Part shown: in pieces, positions 11,091 through 22,761 of the stretch
Numbering within the stretch: position 1 is the stretch's first letter
Layout: every line of letters begins with the position of its first letter
Assembly: GCA_948567375.1 (NCBI GenBank)
Contig: OX419757.1
Location: 1,302,001 to 1,366,000 of the forward strand
Direction of reading: 5' to 3'
DNA: 64,000 nucleotides
DNA from: Lunularia cruciata
Lineage: Eukaryota > Streptophyta > Marchantiopsida > Lunulariales > Lunulariaceae
Program-made: the position numbers and the translations under genes
Notes under the pieces: generated by a model
Seen by the model: only the letters and a program-made list of their open reading frames with translations
Told to the model about the DNA's origin: nothing
The model's database searches: none

Positions 11091-11460
11091 CAAGCTCCTA
11101 ATTCAACTTCAGCCTTTCTTCTCACATATGAAGCAAAATGTGGCAACTTCACAAGCTAATACAATTGGCATGTCCTTTCAGGTTGAGCATATCAATTATA
11201 CACTAAAACAAGATGTTCTTTATGTCCTCTTTGGCTTGAATCAAAGGGCTCAAATCCATCCTTGAAAGATTCAATCCAACCTGAACTCCTTGACTGTTAG
11301 GTTCACTTCTGTGATGTTTTACAATGCACAAGCATCAATGTAGGTGGACTGGCTTGGTATCTCTTTGCCTCAAGTGCTCTGCTGCAAAGTCCTACCTCCT
11401 TTCAAACGGATGTGGTTCCCTGACCTATGAGCTAGCTTGAAAATTCCTTAAGCTCTTTTT

Positions 11461-11678
11461 GCTCTAATACCATTTGTTCAATAAAATTGACAAGAGGCAC
11501 AACAACATGCACATTACAAGTGAGTTCACACATTAAATAGGAGTATGTGGTTCACCTTGATGTGAAGCTATGTCCATGAGAAGCTTCTCTCTACAATTCT
11601 TTACTAACTTAGACCCTTATCATATGCCCATCCACTGCTCAAACCTTTTCACAGTCCACCCCTGATTGTCAACCTACA
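11461..11678 (-). repeat. Putative short LTR with primer-binding site beside the kinase fragments
   Basis: On the minus strand 11678-11475 begins TGTAGG and ends TGAACA, about 204 bp, and contains a TATTTAAT-like box. Two bases further the sequence reads TGGTATTAGAGC (11472-11461), one base off the initiator-Met tRNA primer site. This looks like the 5' LTR and primer site of a small retroelement whose interior (towards lower coordinates) contains the kinase fragments. The second LTR is not seen and may lie beyond copy A. Confidence 0.5.
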
Positions 11679-11724
11679 AGTGAGCCAAAATCCCAAATAT
11701 AGGGTAACCCTAAGGCATAAGAGT

Positions 11725-13740
11725 AAAACCTTACAAGACATAAGAGGAAAAAGAAGATGGATTAGGGAAAAAGAGTTTCAACTTGGAAATATGACAGATA
11801 GGGTGGATGCACATATAACAAGGCAAAGCAAGTTAATAAGCAACAAGAGAAATGATTTGTGTGACATCAAAGGGTCCTATCTAATTAAGAGCAAGCTTTC
11901 AGACTTGGGTATCAAGTGGAAGGGGTAGGTTACTAGACAAGAGCATGACCTTATCACCAACTTGAAAGGTGAGATCACTATGATGGTGGTCTACATATTA
12001 TTTTTGATGATTTTGGGCAACAAGGAAGTGAGATTTTGCTTGTTGGAGAGATTGGGATATGGTGGTCAAGACGGTTTAAGTATGAGGGACATGAGATGGA
12101 GGAGGAGCAAGAAGGGAATCTAGAACAAATGGATTTTGGCCAAAATTGAAGAAAAAAGGAGATAATCTAGTGCTTGCTTGTTTGGAATATTGTATGCAAA
12201 CTATGCATCTACAAAACATTCATTCCAATTGGTATGTTGAACATTGACAAAGGCACAAAGTATATCCTCCAAGGTGCAATTTACACATTCAATTTATCCA
12301 TCATTTTGAGGATGATAGGCTATGGAATGTGAGCCGACCTATCTCTCACTCAAGATGAACCTCTAATGGCTATTATGGTAGTGCATCATGGAGTAAGAAG
12401 ACAAAGAACCCCAGCTCCATCATACTCTCCAAGGGTAACACTCCAAAACTCAAGACATTGCTCACTAGAGAACTCAATGAAAGAGAGATAATTGCAAATG
12501 AAAGGATGATGAGTACCATCTCATCTCTAGGTTTTTATACTTGTGAAATAGTTATGCATCAAGTTACTAAATTACTAGAGTAACTCAAGTTATTAAGCTA
12601 AAAGTCAAATAAAGTCAAAAAACTAAAAGAATATCCTTACTCATGGGAATATTCTCCTAAGCATGTGGTCTTATCTTGACCCAACCACTAGGTCAAGGAT
12701 TCCCTCACATGGACTATCCTTGGATTATAGAAGAATCCGAAACAATAAAGCTTGTGGGCCCAAGAGTTCTCAACTCTTTCCTCAAAGCCAAACACCTAGG
12801 AATAATACCAAGTCAATACACTAGAATCCAAAATATAGGTGTTCATTTTTTCCACTTCCTTTAAAGTAAGATCCTCTCTATCTTAGCTATGACTAACTTT
12901 AGCTAGACATGACTAATGTAGAACAATCCTTTATATCTATATAAATAATATATTTGAAGTACTTGTAATACTAAACTAAATGTCACAATACCACACACAT
13001 GCACAAATGGATGTTACAAGACAAAGCAAGCTTGGTGCCAAGTATTTGGAAGAGTGTTTGCCAAAACTTTCCAGTGAATCAAAGATCAAGGTTAGAGATG
13101 AGTACGTGCGACATCCCATGGTGCGTAAGGACATATCAAAGTAAATATGCGCTAATGTTGGAGCATCCACGATATCAAAGGTTGGTGCCAAATGGATTTG
13201 CTTACTAAGCTTACCCACAAACACCATGATTTTTGTGTGACCTTACTTTGTCTTGGGCAAAGATGTGATGAGATCAAGCTCACGTATTCCCATCAAGCTG
13301 ATGGAATGGAAAGTGGTTGAAGGAGTCCACTTGGTTTTTGGTTGTTGGCCTTGTTGCATTGGCAACGCTCACATGATCAGACAAACTCTCAAACATCTTG
13401 TGTCATGTTGGCCATTACCATTGGCATTGGAGATTAACCAAGGTCTTTTCCACGTCCATGTGACCAACAATTGGTAAATCATGGGCTTCTTGGAGGTGCA
13501 CAAGTTGAAGATCACCCTTGGTTGGAACATAAATCCGGTTCTAACATAATAGAATGCCTTTCTTGTAGGAGAAGGTGTTTTTGTCCTTGTCACATGTAGC
13601 AAGATGACCTTGTATCATCTGAAAGAAATATTCTTGTTGTAAAGTTACCTTAAACTCAATTTGGAACTTGGAGTCAATTGATACCATTGTAATTGTTGTT
13701 GTGATGAGAGGAAGAGACTTCAAATCAGGTCATTATGATA
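11725..13740 (-). pseudogene. Copy C integrase remnant
   Basis: Minus-strand pieces correspond to the family I integrase: an MVSIDSKFQIEFKVTLQQEY segment near 13541-13690, a GHMG-like zone decayed near 13460, and VFVGKLSKQIHLAPT near 13160-13227. The DDE core beyond that point is split by the 12328-13018 insertion and carries many stops. The first part (11725-12000) matches the linker before the chromodomain of family I. Confidence 0.75.
12328..13018. repeat. Candidate solo LTR inside copy C
   Basis: Family I integrase sequence is continuous if 12328-13018 is removed. The 691-bp insert begins TGTGAGCC and ends GTTACA, as an LTR would. It has no coding capacity. No clean target duplication is visible (TGGAA on the left, AGACA on the right), so decay or a different mechanism is possible. 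It is unlike the LTRs of families I and B. Confidence 0.55.
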
Positions 13741-15240
13741 AGGCATCACGGATGACATAGAACTGACTAGGTTTGTACTCAAGTTTGATATCAAACAATT
13801 GTAGTTGTTCTTTCTATTGATGATGTTGACTCTTCATATGTTCCAAGTGTAATATCTATAACAATAGTTTGTGATCAATTTGCATGATCACTTGTTTCCC
13901 CAAGAGATAATTCTCCATCCCTTGGTGGCATATAACATTGCAAGTTGTTCTTGATCTCAATAAGAGTAATTCCTTTTAGTTGTATTTAGGCGGCAAGACA
14001 CAAAGGCAATGGGATGTAATCCATTTGGGAATTCCTATTGCAACATGGCTCTAATTGCAAAGTTAGAAGCATCAAAATCAAACCACATAAGGTAGTTGAG
14101 GATCAAATGGTTGAAGAATGGGTCTTGAAGACACCATATGTTTCAATTTTTAGAATGCTTCTTTGTGCTTGGTGGTCCAATAAAAGCTTGAGTTCTTCCC
14201 CAAGAGATCAATCAATGGCGTGGCCACATGAGCATAATAATAGATGAATTGTTGGTAAAAATTGGCCAGTCCATTAAATGCATATACTTCTATAGCATCC
14301 TTTGGAATAAGCCAATTAGTAATGACCTTGATTTTCTACTCTTCCATCTTGATCTCCTTCGATGATATCTTGTGATCCAAGAAAGTAACTTCCTTTTGCC
14401 AAAAGGCACATTTTGACTTCTTGCATTAAATTTTCCCCTATCATAGTTGTCTTAGGATTTCTCTCACGTGATTAATGTGTTCTACCTCTTTCTTGCTATA
14501 GATTAAGATATCATCCAAGAACATCACCTTGTACCAATCTAATAGTCCATCCGACATCTAATGCATCTAATCCATGAAAACTGCTTGAGCATTTAGTAAG
14601 CCCAAAAGGTAGAACTCTCCACTCAAAATGCCCATACCTTGTGTGAAAGGTAATCTTTTGCACATCTTCCCTATCAATGGGGATTTGCCGATAGCCGTTG
14701 TGAAGATCCAACTTGGGGAAGTACCATGCTCCACTCAATTGATCAAACAAGTCATCAATTTGAGACAAGGGATATGTATTCTTCACTATTTTTTATTGTC
14801 CTCATGGTAATGAATACAAAAACAAATTCCTCCATCCTTCTCTGGAACAAATAATATTAGTGCTCCCCAAGGAGATGTACTATGTTGTATGAAATCCTTC
14901 TCCAACAACTACGTAAGTATTGTTTGTAGTTCCTCTAACTCCTTTGGTGAGAGCCAATAGATTGGTCTCCTCATTGGAGTACTCCTTGGCAATAACTCAA
15001 TCTTGAAGGGCATACCATGATCAAAGGATAATCTCTTTTGGCAGATCATCTTGAAACACAATTGATAACTCTTGAACTATTTGATCAACCATTGCTTGAT
15101 GAGGTTCCTCACTCTCCTCAGATTCTCCTTGTGCAATTGGCTTGATCCATATCATGAAAATAGACTTAACCTCCTCCAACGCTTGATCTATGGTTGCTTC
15201 ACTGACAAACTTCCCATGTAGGGACTCATCTCCCTTCAAA
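13741..15240 (-). pseudogene. Copy C reverse transcriptase and RNase H remnant
   Basis: The longest open piece (14786-14511) reads YPLSQIDDLFDQLSGAWYF, KLDLHNGYRQI and [11 protein letters not shown], the RT palm region. The linker before RT is at 15239-15021. RNase H continues towards 13800 with many stops. Numerous transitions relative to the younger family I copy show long decay. Confidence 0.82.
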
Positions 15241-16018
15241 TTTTACTCCATGGTTGCTTTCTTGACAAACTTTCCATCTTGGGAATCATCTTCCTTCAAA
15301 GCTTGCTCTATGGCTACCTTCCCAACAAACTTCTCATCATGGGACTGACTATTCTTAGGTGACTTACTCATAGAGGCCAAACAACCTAATCAAAAGTTCT
15401 TACCTTGGTGTTGTACTTGAATTTATCATCGCTTCCAATCAAATTGAACATTATGAAGTTCAAGGCAAGGTAGACCTAGAATGACATCATAGTGTAGAAG
15501 TGCAACTACAAACCTCATACACTCCAACTACTCTTTCCCAATCTTGAAGGTTACATGATGCAAGGTATGAAATGCAAAACCCTTTCTACCATCTACCACC
15601 GTCACTCTACTTCCAATTACTAGCTTGATAGGAATATATAATTCCTATGCTAATTGCATGGACAAGCAATTTTCTGAACTTTCCAAATCAACCAAAATTC
15701 TACAACCACAATCAGATATCATACCTTGCAAGTGAAGCAAACTTGCGTAGGTTGAGCCTTCAATCCCATTGGAACTAATCTAGTTCTCAATAGGTGGCTC
15801 AAAATCTCCTATTGGGATTGCTCGTTCTCTAACCATTATCCTTCACAAACTCCATTTGGGTAACTTGTAAAAGTCTCCCATTCTTGAGTGGACATTTAGC
15901 AATGCAATGTCCAATTTGAGACAATAGAAAAAACCACCATTTTATCATAGTTTTTCTCTATATATAGTGCCAAGTGGTCTCCATTGAATGACATCAATCT
16001 CCATTGGTGCCGGCTCCT
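15241..16018 (-). pseudogene. Copy C protease and distal gag remnant
   Basis: Sequence follows 4646-5420 of the younger family I element at DNA level, covering the protease and zinc-knuckle zone, but with no useful open frame. Similarity stops sharply at about 16018, in the CTCCTCCACC run, and resumes at about 24829, so a later insertion lies between. Confidence 0.78.
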
Positions 16019-16901
16019 CCACCCGTTGTCATAATTTTCTTTTCTCTCTCTAAGAACATACAAGGTGCTTAGATATGGAGACTACAAATCAGGGGCTGTA
16101 GGTAAACCCATAACTACTTATCTAAACACATATGTTACCTAACCGCCAAAACCTTCCTCTCTTATAACTAGTATTTTTGCTATTGTGAAGGGTAGTGATG
16201 GGCAACCTAACCTGTCATCAAAACATACACTCCTAGTCTACTAGTCATCACCTCTAACATTATCAAGGAGAAATACATAGCACTCTTAGAGGGAAATAAC
16301 CTATGTGCAACGCCCGCATACCAATCCAAACTCACCGGGCATACAAAAAGGCATACAAGCATAGAGGATCCAATCACAAGAATATGGCAACAACTCTTTG
16401 TGCTTTTTGTTGGAAAAGAGATTCAAAGCCTTCTTTCTCTATCATCACGCTCATTTCAACCTACACTCCAAGCCTTATCCAATCCGAACTTAAGATCTCA
16501 ACAATTTTCTACTCCAAGTGGAGAATTCCTATGTATTCTTGATGGGGAAAACTCTATGCAACTCATATAACCATAAGAGTTTTAAAATTTGATGGAAAGT
16601 CTATGAGATAAGTTTTCCAATGACAAGAAAAAGGCCTCAATCAGATCACAACAGCTCCCTTGACAAGCTCCTAAAAATGGCCAGATGTTTCATAACTTTC
16701 ACCTTAATTTTGAAATCCCTATTTTAGAGTTTTGCCCCTAGTTCTTGCCAACTTTCCCCTGATTTCTAAATCAGATGTACACTTGATCCTCAAAAAAAAC
16801 TCTGGAAATCTGAACTCTCAATCATAGTCACAAAAGTGAGAGAGTTGACATTCAATTATCATTGAAGAAAGAAGTGCTCCTTTGAGCTTATGATAGTCTT
16901 T

Positions 16902-17631
16902 TGTAATACCAAGTGTTAGCCATATGATCTAGATGTGAAATTCGGTTTGGTAACATCTAGAATAATGTTATACATGATGGTCAAAATAGATCAGATAGAA
17001 GTATCACCAAAAGAGTACTTCTACTAATAGGGCAGAAACCAAAATAGACTTGAGAACCTTAGAACCAATAGCTAGACATATGATTTAAAGGTGAGAATTG
17101 GTTTGGTAACATCTGGAAGGATGTTACACATGATGGACTAAACAGATCAGAAAGAGGTATCACGAAAAGGGGACTTCTACTAATAGAGTAGGAACCGAAA
17201 TATGCTTGAAATCTTTAAAGGCAATTTCGGAGGCCTAAACGGATGAATTAGGCCTCAAAAATGTGCAAATTCCCCCCCTCCCCCAACAAAGGAAAGGCTG
17301 GCCTTCCCTCCCCCCTGGTTTGTCTCGTTGAGAGCTTTCCAATGGTACCTTACTCATGTGATTCTGAGATACCTACAGGAAGATTCCCTAAAAGATTCCC
17401 TCCGGTCAAAGCTCGTTTGACCAACCAGATAGGACCTAGACCAAACAGGTCACCCATCCAAGTAAGTAATCCAATGGTGGAGCTTGCTGACATGTCACCT
17501 ATCTGTGTCCCTAATCCTATGGTGGAGATCCTCTTTATCTATATAATAAAGAGAAGGTGCTCCCTTGGGTCATCGAATGTTTGAGTGTGCAATCTATGTT
17601 TTCTCTCTTCTCTTGTCCTCGGAGTATTACA
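16902..17631 (+). repeat. Copy B 5' LTR
   Basis: This 730-bp LTR contains two diverged copies of one block (from 16918 and from 17074, period about 156 bp), a C-rich tract near 17272-17285 and a CTATATAATA box near 17539-17548, the likely promoter. Compared with the 3' LTR it lacks about 14 bp next to the TATA box, a deletion between short GGAG repeats. Confidence 0.92.
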
Positions 17632-17632
17632 A

Positions 17633-17644
17633 TGGTATCAGAGC
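17633..17644 (+). promoter_or_regulatory. Copy B primer-binding site
   Basis: TGGTATCAGAGC lies one base after the 5' LTR and is complementary to the 3' end of initiator methionine tRNA, as in most plant LTR retrotransposons. Confidence 0.9.
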
Positions 17645-17771
17645 AAGTGTTCTAGTCCAAGAGAGTGGATCACCCCTCTTGGAATAGCACGAACTACTGA
17701 AATTGAGTAATTTGAGGTGGAGAACATAGAGGAATCGCTAGACTTAGGAAGGACTTTAGAGAGCGGATGGG

Positions 17772-19325
17772 ATGGATGCGCCGGGGGGACAATTTCCCGC
17801 ACCTAGCTTTCCATTCTCAAACCCATTCCACATCAAGGTTATGTACATCCAGCGTGAGCAGATGAGAGTATCGCTAGTTTATCACTTTGGTGCGGAATTC
17901 ATGGACAGAGTGATGAACTCACCAAACCTGGTGATTCTACCTGTGGTGATATATGATAGAGAGTGGGATTTGACGATCTACATTCTATTATGATAATATG
18001 GATATGAATGTCCCAAATCCTCTCCCTTTCAACACTCAAGTAGAAATCCGTTATGTAGTGAGGTCAAAATTGATGTTTAGAGATTTTGTGGTTAGGAATT
18101 TTGGTGAGGAGTATTATCAACGAGTGATAGCTTTTGAGGTCCCAATGGTAGTTCCGATAGTTTGTGCGCCTTCCCGAGTGATTATATTGACTCTATATTG
18201 AAGTAGACGTTAGCAATTGGGTGTTGCAGGAACCATGGATCCGTAGTTGCAAGAGCTGGTGCAAGGAATGCAAGGGTTGTTGAATGAATTTCGAGAGATT
18301 AAGATGACCATGGAGACATTGCAAAGTCAAGTGCAGATCTTCAGGAACGATCAAGCCATGCAAGAAGAAGAGCCGTCTCAAAACCCAGTACCTGCGACTG
18401 AAGTACCTGGAGAGGCACCCGTGCCTACGAACCCTATCAACGATGAAGCCACATTGCTACTCCGGATGAAGAAGACCTGCAACATCGAGCCTTACAAGGA
18501 GCAACGTATGATGGGAGTAGTGGAGAATTGGATCTCGAGAATGAATTGATATTTTTGATTGTTCTCAACAGAGATCACAGAGCATGCTGCATGCGTGTTT
18601 GCATGTGGGTACTTGACCGATAAAGCCCTCACATGGTATGATGCTTGGGAATGATCCATGTTGGCAGAGAGAAGGGAGGTCACATGGACAGCAATGCAAA
18701 AAGGACTGCTCAAGAACTTCCAATCGGTGGATTCTGTGCAGATGGCTCGAACCCGACTATGGGGATTGAGACAAAAGAATAGCGTACAAGAGTATGTGGA
18801 GGCATTTCTGGATCTTCAAGTCGCAATTACCGACATGAGTCCAGCAGAGGCTCTCGACAATTTCAAACGAGGGTTGAAAGAGCGGATTTGCCAAGAAGTC
18901 ATGGTGCAAAACCCTCGCACGGTATTTGAAGCTATTGCTTGTGCGCAGAGAATAGCCGGAGCATTAGGTGGAGGTGAAGGAGTAGTTCCACCTCAACATT
19001 ATCGGGCAGAAATGCCACACATGGGTGGACCAGTACCAATGGAATTGAGCAACCTTTGATTTCGGGATTGAGGAGCACGGCCGCTTCAAGGAGAGCGGGG
19101 ACGGGTAGAAGAACAAAGAGATGGAGTCCCACGAGGAGAAGGGACTCAAGGAGAACAACGCCATTGTTACAAATGTGGCCGTATTGGGCACATATCTACC
19201 AATTTTTGCACTCGTTTCCCTAGAGGCCCTCGGCCTTTGTACAGGCAATCTTTGAACAACATGAAGAGGCACATTGAAGAGGAGGAGGTGGAAACCACTT
19301 CGGAAAATGAAGATCGCCAGTAAAT
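17772..19325 (+). pseudogene. Copy B gag
   Basis: Pieces at 17772-17993, 17998-18201, 18247-18549 and 18658-19059 form one decayed gag. The third has a coiled-coil-like stretch (LVQGMQGLLNEFREIKMTME). The fourth is the capsid-type gag domain, with RLWGLRQKNSVQEYVEAF and FKRGLKERICQEV. The zinc knuckle at 19165-19209 reads C-X2-C-X4-H but its last cysteine is replaced by phenylalanine, unlike copy A. Several stops look like C-to-T changes from CAG or CGA. Confidence 0.85.
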
Positions 19326-19399
19326 GTACCTCGCGGCCTTACTGGCTCAATAAGGAAGCAGAGAAGCGAGGGAAGGAAGAAGAATAATGCGCAAAGATC

Positions 19400-19875
19400 C
19401 CAAAAGGCAACCTCACAATTGATTGTCGTGAATGGAATCCTAGAAGGTAATCAAGTGAGAGTATTAATAGATCCGGGAGCAACAGAGAATTTCTTGTCTC
19501 GCTCTATTGCAATAAGCTTAGGAATGGATCTAGAGAGAGATGGAAGTGAAGAAGTAGAGTTACCAAATGGGCAAACAGAGAGGATTGAATCATTACCTAG
19601 ACGCGTAACCCTCTCTGTAGGAGAATATCAGGAAGCAATTGAGTGGCGAGTGATACAGTTAGCCCGTTATGATGCAATTTTAGGCATGCCATGGATGGAG
19701 CAGTACAATCCAATGGTAGATTGGAGGAAGAAAGTAGTGAGAACCCACCAATGGTCAATCATTGGGGTTAAAGAAAAATCACACAAGCAGAAACTGCCTC
19801 TATATGTCGTAGGGACGACAACTGTCTGTAAGACCGATAAATGTTTTCTGGGTCTAATAAGAGAAGTCTAGAGTG
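19400..19875 (+). pseudogene. Copy B aspartic protease
   Basis: An open frame of about 150 codons (19419-19871) contains VLIDPGATENFL and later YDAILGMPWMEQYNP, the two halves of a retropepsin. The catalytic triplet is D-P-G instead of D-S/T-G, the same as in copy A, so the substitution predates both copies or the family uses it. A TAG at about 19869 ends the frame at the junction where copy A carries its insertion. Confidence 0.82.
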
Positions 19876-21350
19876 CACAACTCACTGGACAAATTCCTGA
19901 GAAATTAAAGGATGTGGTGGATGAGTTTCAAGATGTCTTTCCCAATGATCTACCCTCATGATTACCACCTAAAAGGCGAGTAGATCACAAAATAGAGACA
20001 CTCCCGAGGAACACACCTCCTTGTAAGGCCCCATATCGCCTATCACCTCATGAGTTGGAGGAGTGTAAGACTCAAATTGAGGAGATGCTACAGAAAGGGT
20101 TCATCCAACCTAGCATATCACCATATGGGGCCCTTGTCTTGTTTGTGAAGAAGAAGGATGGTATAATGCGCATGTGCATTGACTATCGGGGTCTCAATTA
20201 GCAAACAGTGAAGAACAAATACCCCTTACCTCGCATGGATGACCTGTTTGATCAACTCCATGGAGCGAGATACTTCACCAAACTGGACTTGCGGAGCGGT
20301 TACAATCAAATCCGAATTGCAGAGGAGGATGTGTACAAAACTGCCTTTCGAACCAAGTATGGCCACTTTGAGTATCTTGTGATGCCTTTTGGCCTCACCA
20401 ATGCGCCTGCCACTTTCATGAGCCTAATGAATGACATATTTCATCCATACTTGGATAAGTCTGTTATCGTCTTCTTGGATGATATCTGAGTATATAGTAG
20501 CACGATGACAAAACACAAACAACATCTACAAGAGGTCCTCCAGATTCTAAGACAGAATCAGTTGTACGCCAAAATCTCAAAGTGTGAGTTTGGCAAGTCT
20601 AAAGTAGACTACTTAGGGCATAGAGTAAGTGAAGAGGGCATTCAAGTATTGATAGATAAAATAGAGGTCATTCAAAAATAGAGTGCCCCAGAAGATCAGA
20701 CTCAACTTAAGAGCTTCTTGGGGTTGACGGGATTCTATCATAGATTTTTCAAGGACTTCTCCAAGGTTGCACAGCCTTTAACAAAACTACTTGGCAAGAG
20801 GAAGAAGTGGACATGGGGAACTGCACAAGAGTTGGTCTTTCAAGAATTGAAAGCCGCCTTGCTACATGCACCAATCTTGAAGTGGTATGACCCAAAACGT
20901 CCAATCAAGTTGGCTACGAATGCATCGGGCGTAGCAATAGGAGCAGTCCTACAACAAGAGTGGCATGATGGATGGCATCCAATTGCATATTTCTCTCAAA
21001 AGTTGTTATCGGCAGAGCGCAACTACCACACCACCGAACGAGAAGAGCTGGCCATCGTTCTAGCAACCAAGCATTGGAAGCACTACCTGGGCGAGAAGGC
21101 ATTTGTAGTAGAGACAGACCACAAACCTCTAGTCTACCTTGAGACACAGAAGGATCTATCTCGTCGCCAAATTCGGTGGGCAGAGTGGCGACAATGCTTC
21201 AACATGACAATCACCTACGTGGAAGGTAAGAAGCAACTTGCAGATGCATTCACCCGCATGCCAATGGCCAACAACTTGGCGGCAGAGGTTAAGATTAACC
21301 CTGAATTCTGGCAAGAGATTCTAGCTGCTACAAAAACTAATCCATAGATT
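19876..21350 (+). pseudogene. Copy B reverse transcriptase and RNase H
   Basis: RT motifs run from [18 protein letters not shown] through [11 protein letters not shown] and [10 protein letters not shown] to VFLDDI, where a TGA (20487-20489) interrupts. The thumb and RNase H continue at 20718-21347 with VVETDHKPLVYL and ADAFTRMP. The RNase H catalytic aspartate in the I/T-D-A-S-G motif is asparagine (20919-20921), while copy A keeps aspartate. The enzyme is therefore inactive in both strands of its activity. Confidence 0.92.
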
Positions 21351-22530
21351 GTAGAAGCGCAATCGTCCAAAGGTGCCACCAGCACCCAAGGACTCACCTT
21401 TCAGGAGGGCCGATTGTGGATCCCAAATGTCCCAGAATTACGCACCACCATTCTAGCGGAATGTCATGATTTGGCCATTGCAGCTCATGTCAGAGTGGAC
21501 AAGACCTTGGAGGTAATCAAGCGCCATTATTATTGGCCCAAGATGAGCAACGACGTGATGGACTATGTGCATAACTGCCTACTTTGTCAACAGAACAAAG
21601 CTTCTAATCAAGCTCCTGCAGGGCTCCTTCAACCTCTTCCCACTCCTACCCAACGTTGGGAACAAGTGAGTATGGATCTCGTCTGTGAATTACCCAAGAC
21701 CACCTTAGAGTTTGACTCCATTGTGGTCTTTGTGGACCGGCTCAGCAAAATGATTCATGTACGCCCTACCACCAAGGAGGTGACCGCTCCACAACTAGCT
21801 CAACTATACTTAGATGCAGTCTTTGCTCACCATGGCTTGTCTAGAGTACTCATCACCGATAGAGGCATCCAATTCACCAGTTTGTTTTGGCGAACACTCT
21901 TTGGTTTCTTCAAAACCAAGTTGGTCATGTCTATAGCTTACCACCCACAAACAGATGGCCAAACAGAGCAGGCTAATCGCACGATTGAAGACATGTTACG
22001 CGGTTTCACCTTAGAAGAGCAAGAGAGGTGGGACACCCTACTACCGTTGGTGGAATTTGCTTACAACAATTCAGTGAATGCATCCACCCAAGTCACTCCG
22101 TTCTTCCTCATGTATGGTGAGCATCCCTTCACACCTTCTAGCTTGATGAAGATCCGTCCAGTGACTACCAAGGTTGATGCAGTCAACACATTTGTTTCTA
22201 GAATCCAACAAGGTGTGGAGAGCGCCAAGCACAGGTTACAGATTGCGCAAAATCAACAAAAGTAGTATGCTGATGCACACCGTAGGCACATGGAGTTCAA
22301 TGTTGGGGATCAAGTGTGGCTATCGACAACCAACCTCACATTAATTGGATCTCATAAGCTCAGACCTCGTTTTATTGGGCCTTTCTCGATTCTTCGTCGC
22401 ATCGGCGCTGTGGCCTATCACCTTGAGGTACCACCACACATGAAGATCCATCCAGTGTTCCATGTCTCCCTATTACGCAGATATGCTCCCCAATCAGGCC
22501 AAGGTACTTCCACACAGGACATTTGACCTT
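21351..22530 (+). pseudogene. Copy B integrase
   Basis: A 283-codon open frame (21414-22265) holds the HHCC region (AECHDLAIAAH then CLLCQQNK) and the core with VFVDRLSKMIH, ITDRGIQFTS and QTDGQTEQANRT giving D, D and E. It ends at a TAG at 22264. The C-terminal module continues at 22290-22526 with [10 protein letters not shown], the GPF signature. This is the longest open frame of the window's retroelements apart from RT of family I. Confidence 0.93.
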
Positions 22531-22559
22531 GTCCAACAATCATTGATGGCACAGAGGAA

Positions 22560-22748
22560 TATGAAGTGGAGCGGATTCTCCAAAAGCGCATGCGTGGTAC
22601 TTGCCATCCGCGGGTGGAATATCTAGTACAATGGAAAGGTTATCCCCTCTATGAAGCAACCTGGGAACCCGCTGCCAATTTGGCACATGCACCGGTGTTG
22701 GTACAAGCATTTGAGCAACAATTGCACAACGAGGACGTTGCGTCTTAA
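22560..22748 (+). pseudogene. Copy B chromodomain
   Basis: An uninterrupted frame reads EYEVERILQKRMRG, VEYLVQWKGYPLYEATWEP and VLVQAFEQQLHNEDVAS and ends at TAA. It has the three aromatic-cage and tryptophan positions usual for chromoviral chromodomains, so this domain alone still looks intact. A purine tract follows (22746-22760) before the 3' LTR. Confidence 0.92.
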
Positions 22749-22761
22749 AAGGAGGGAGGTC

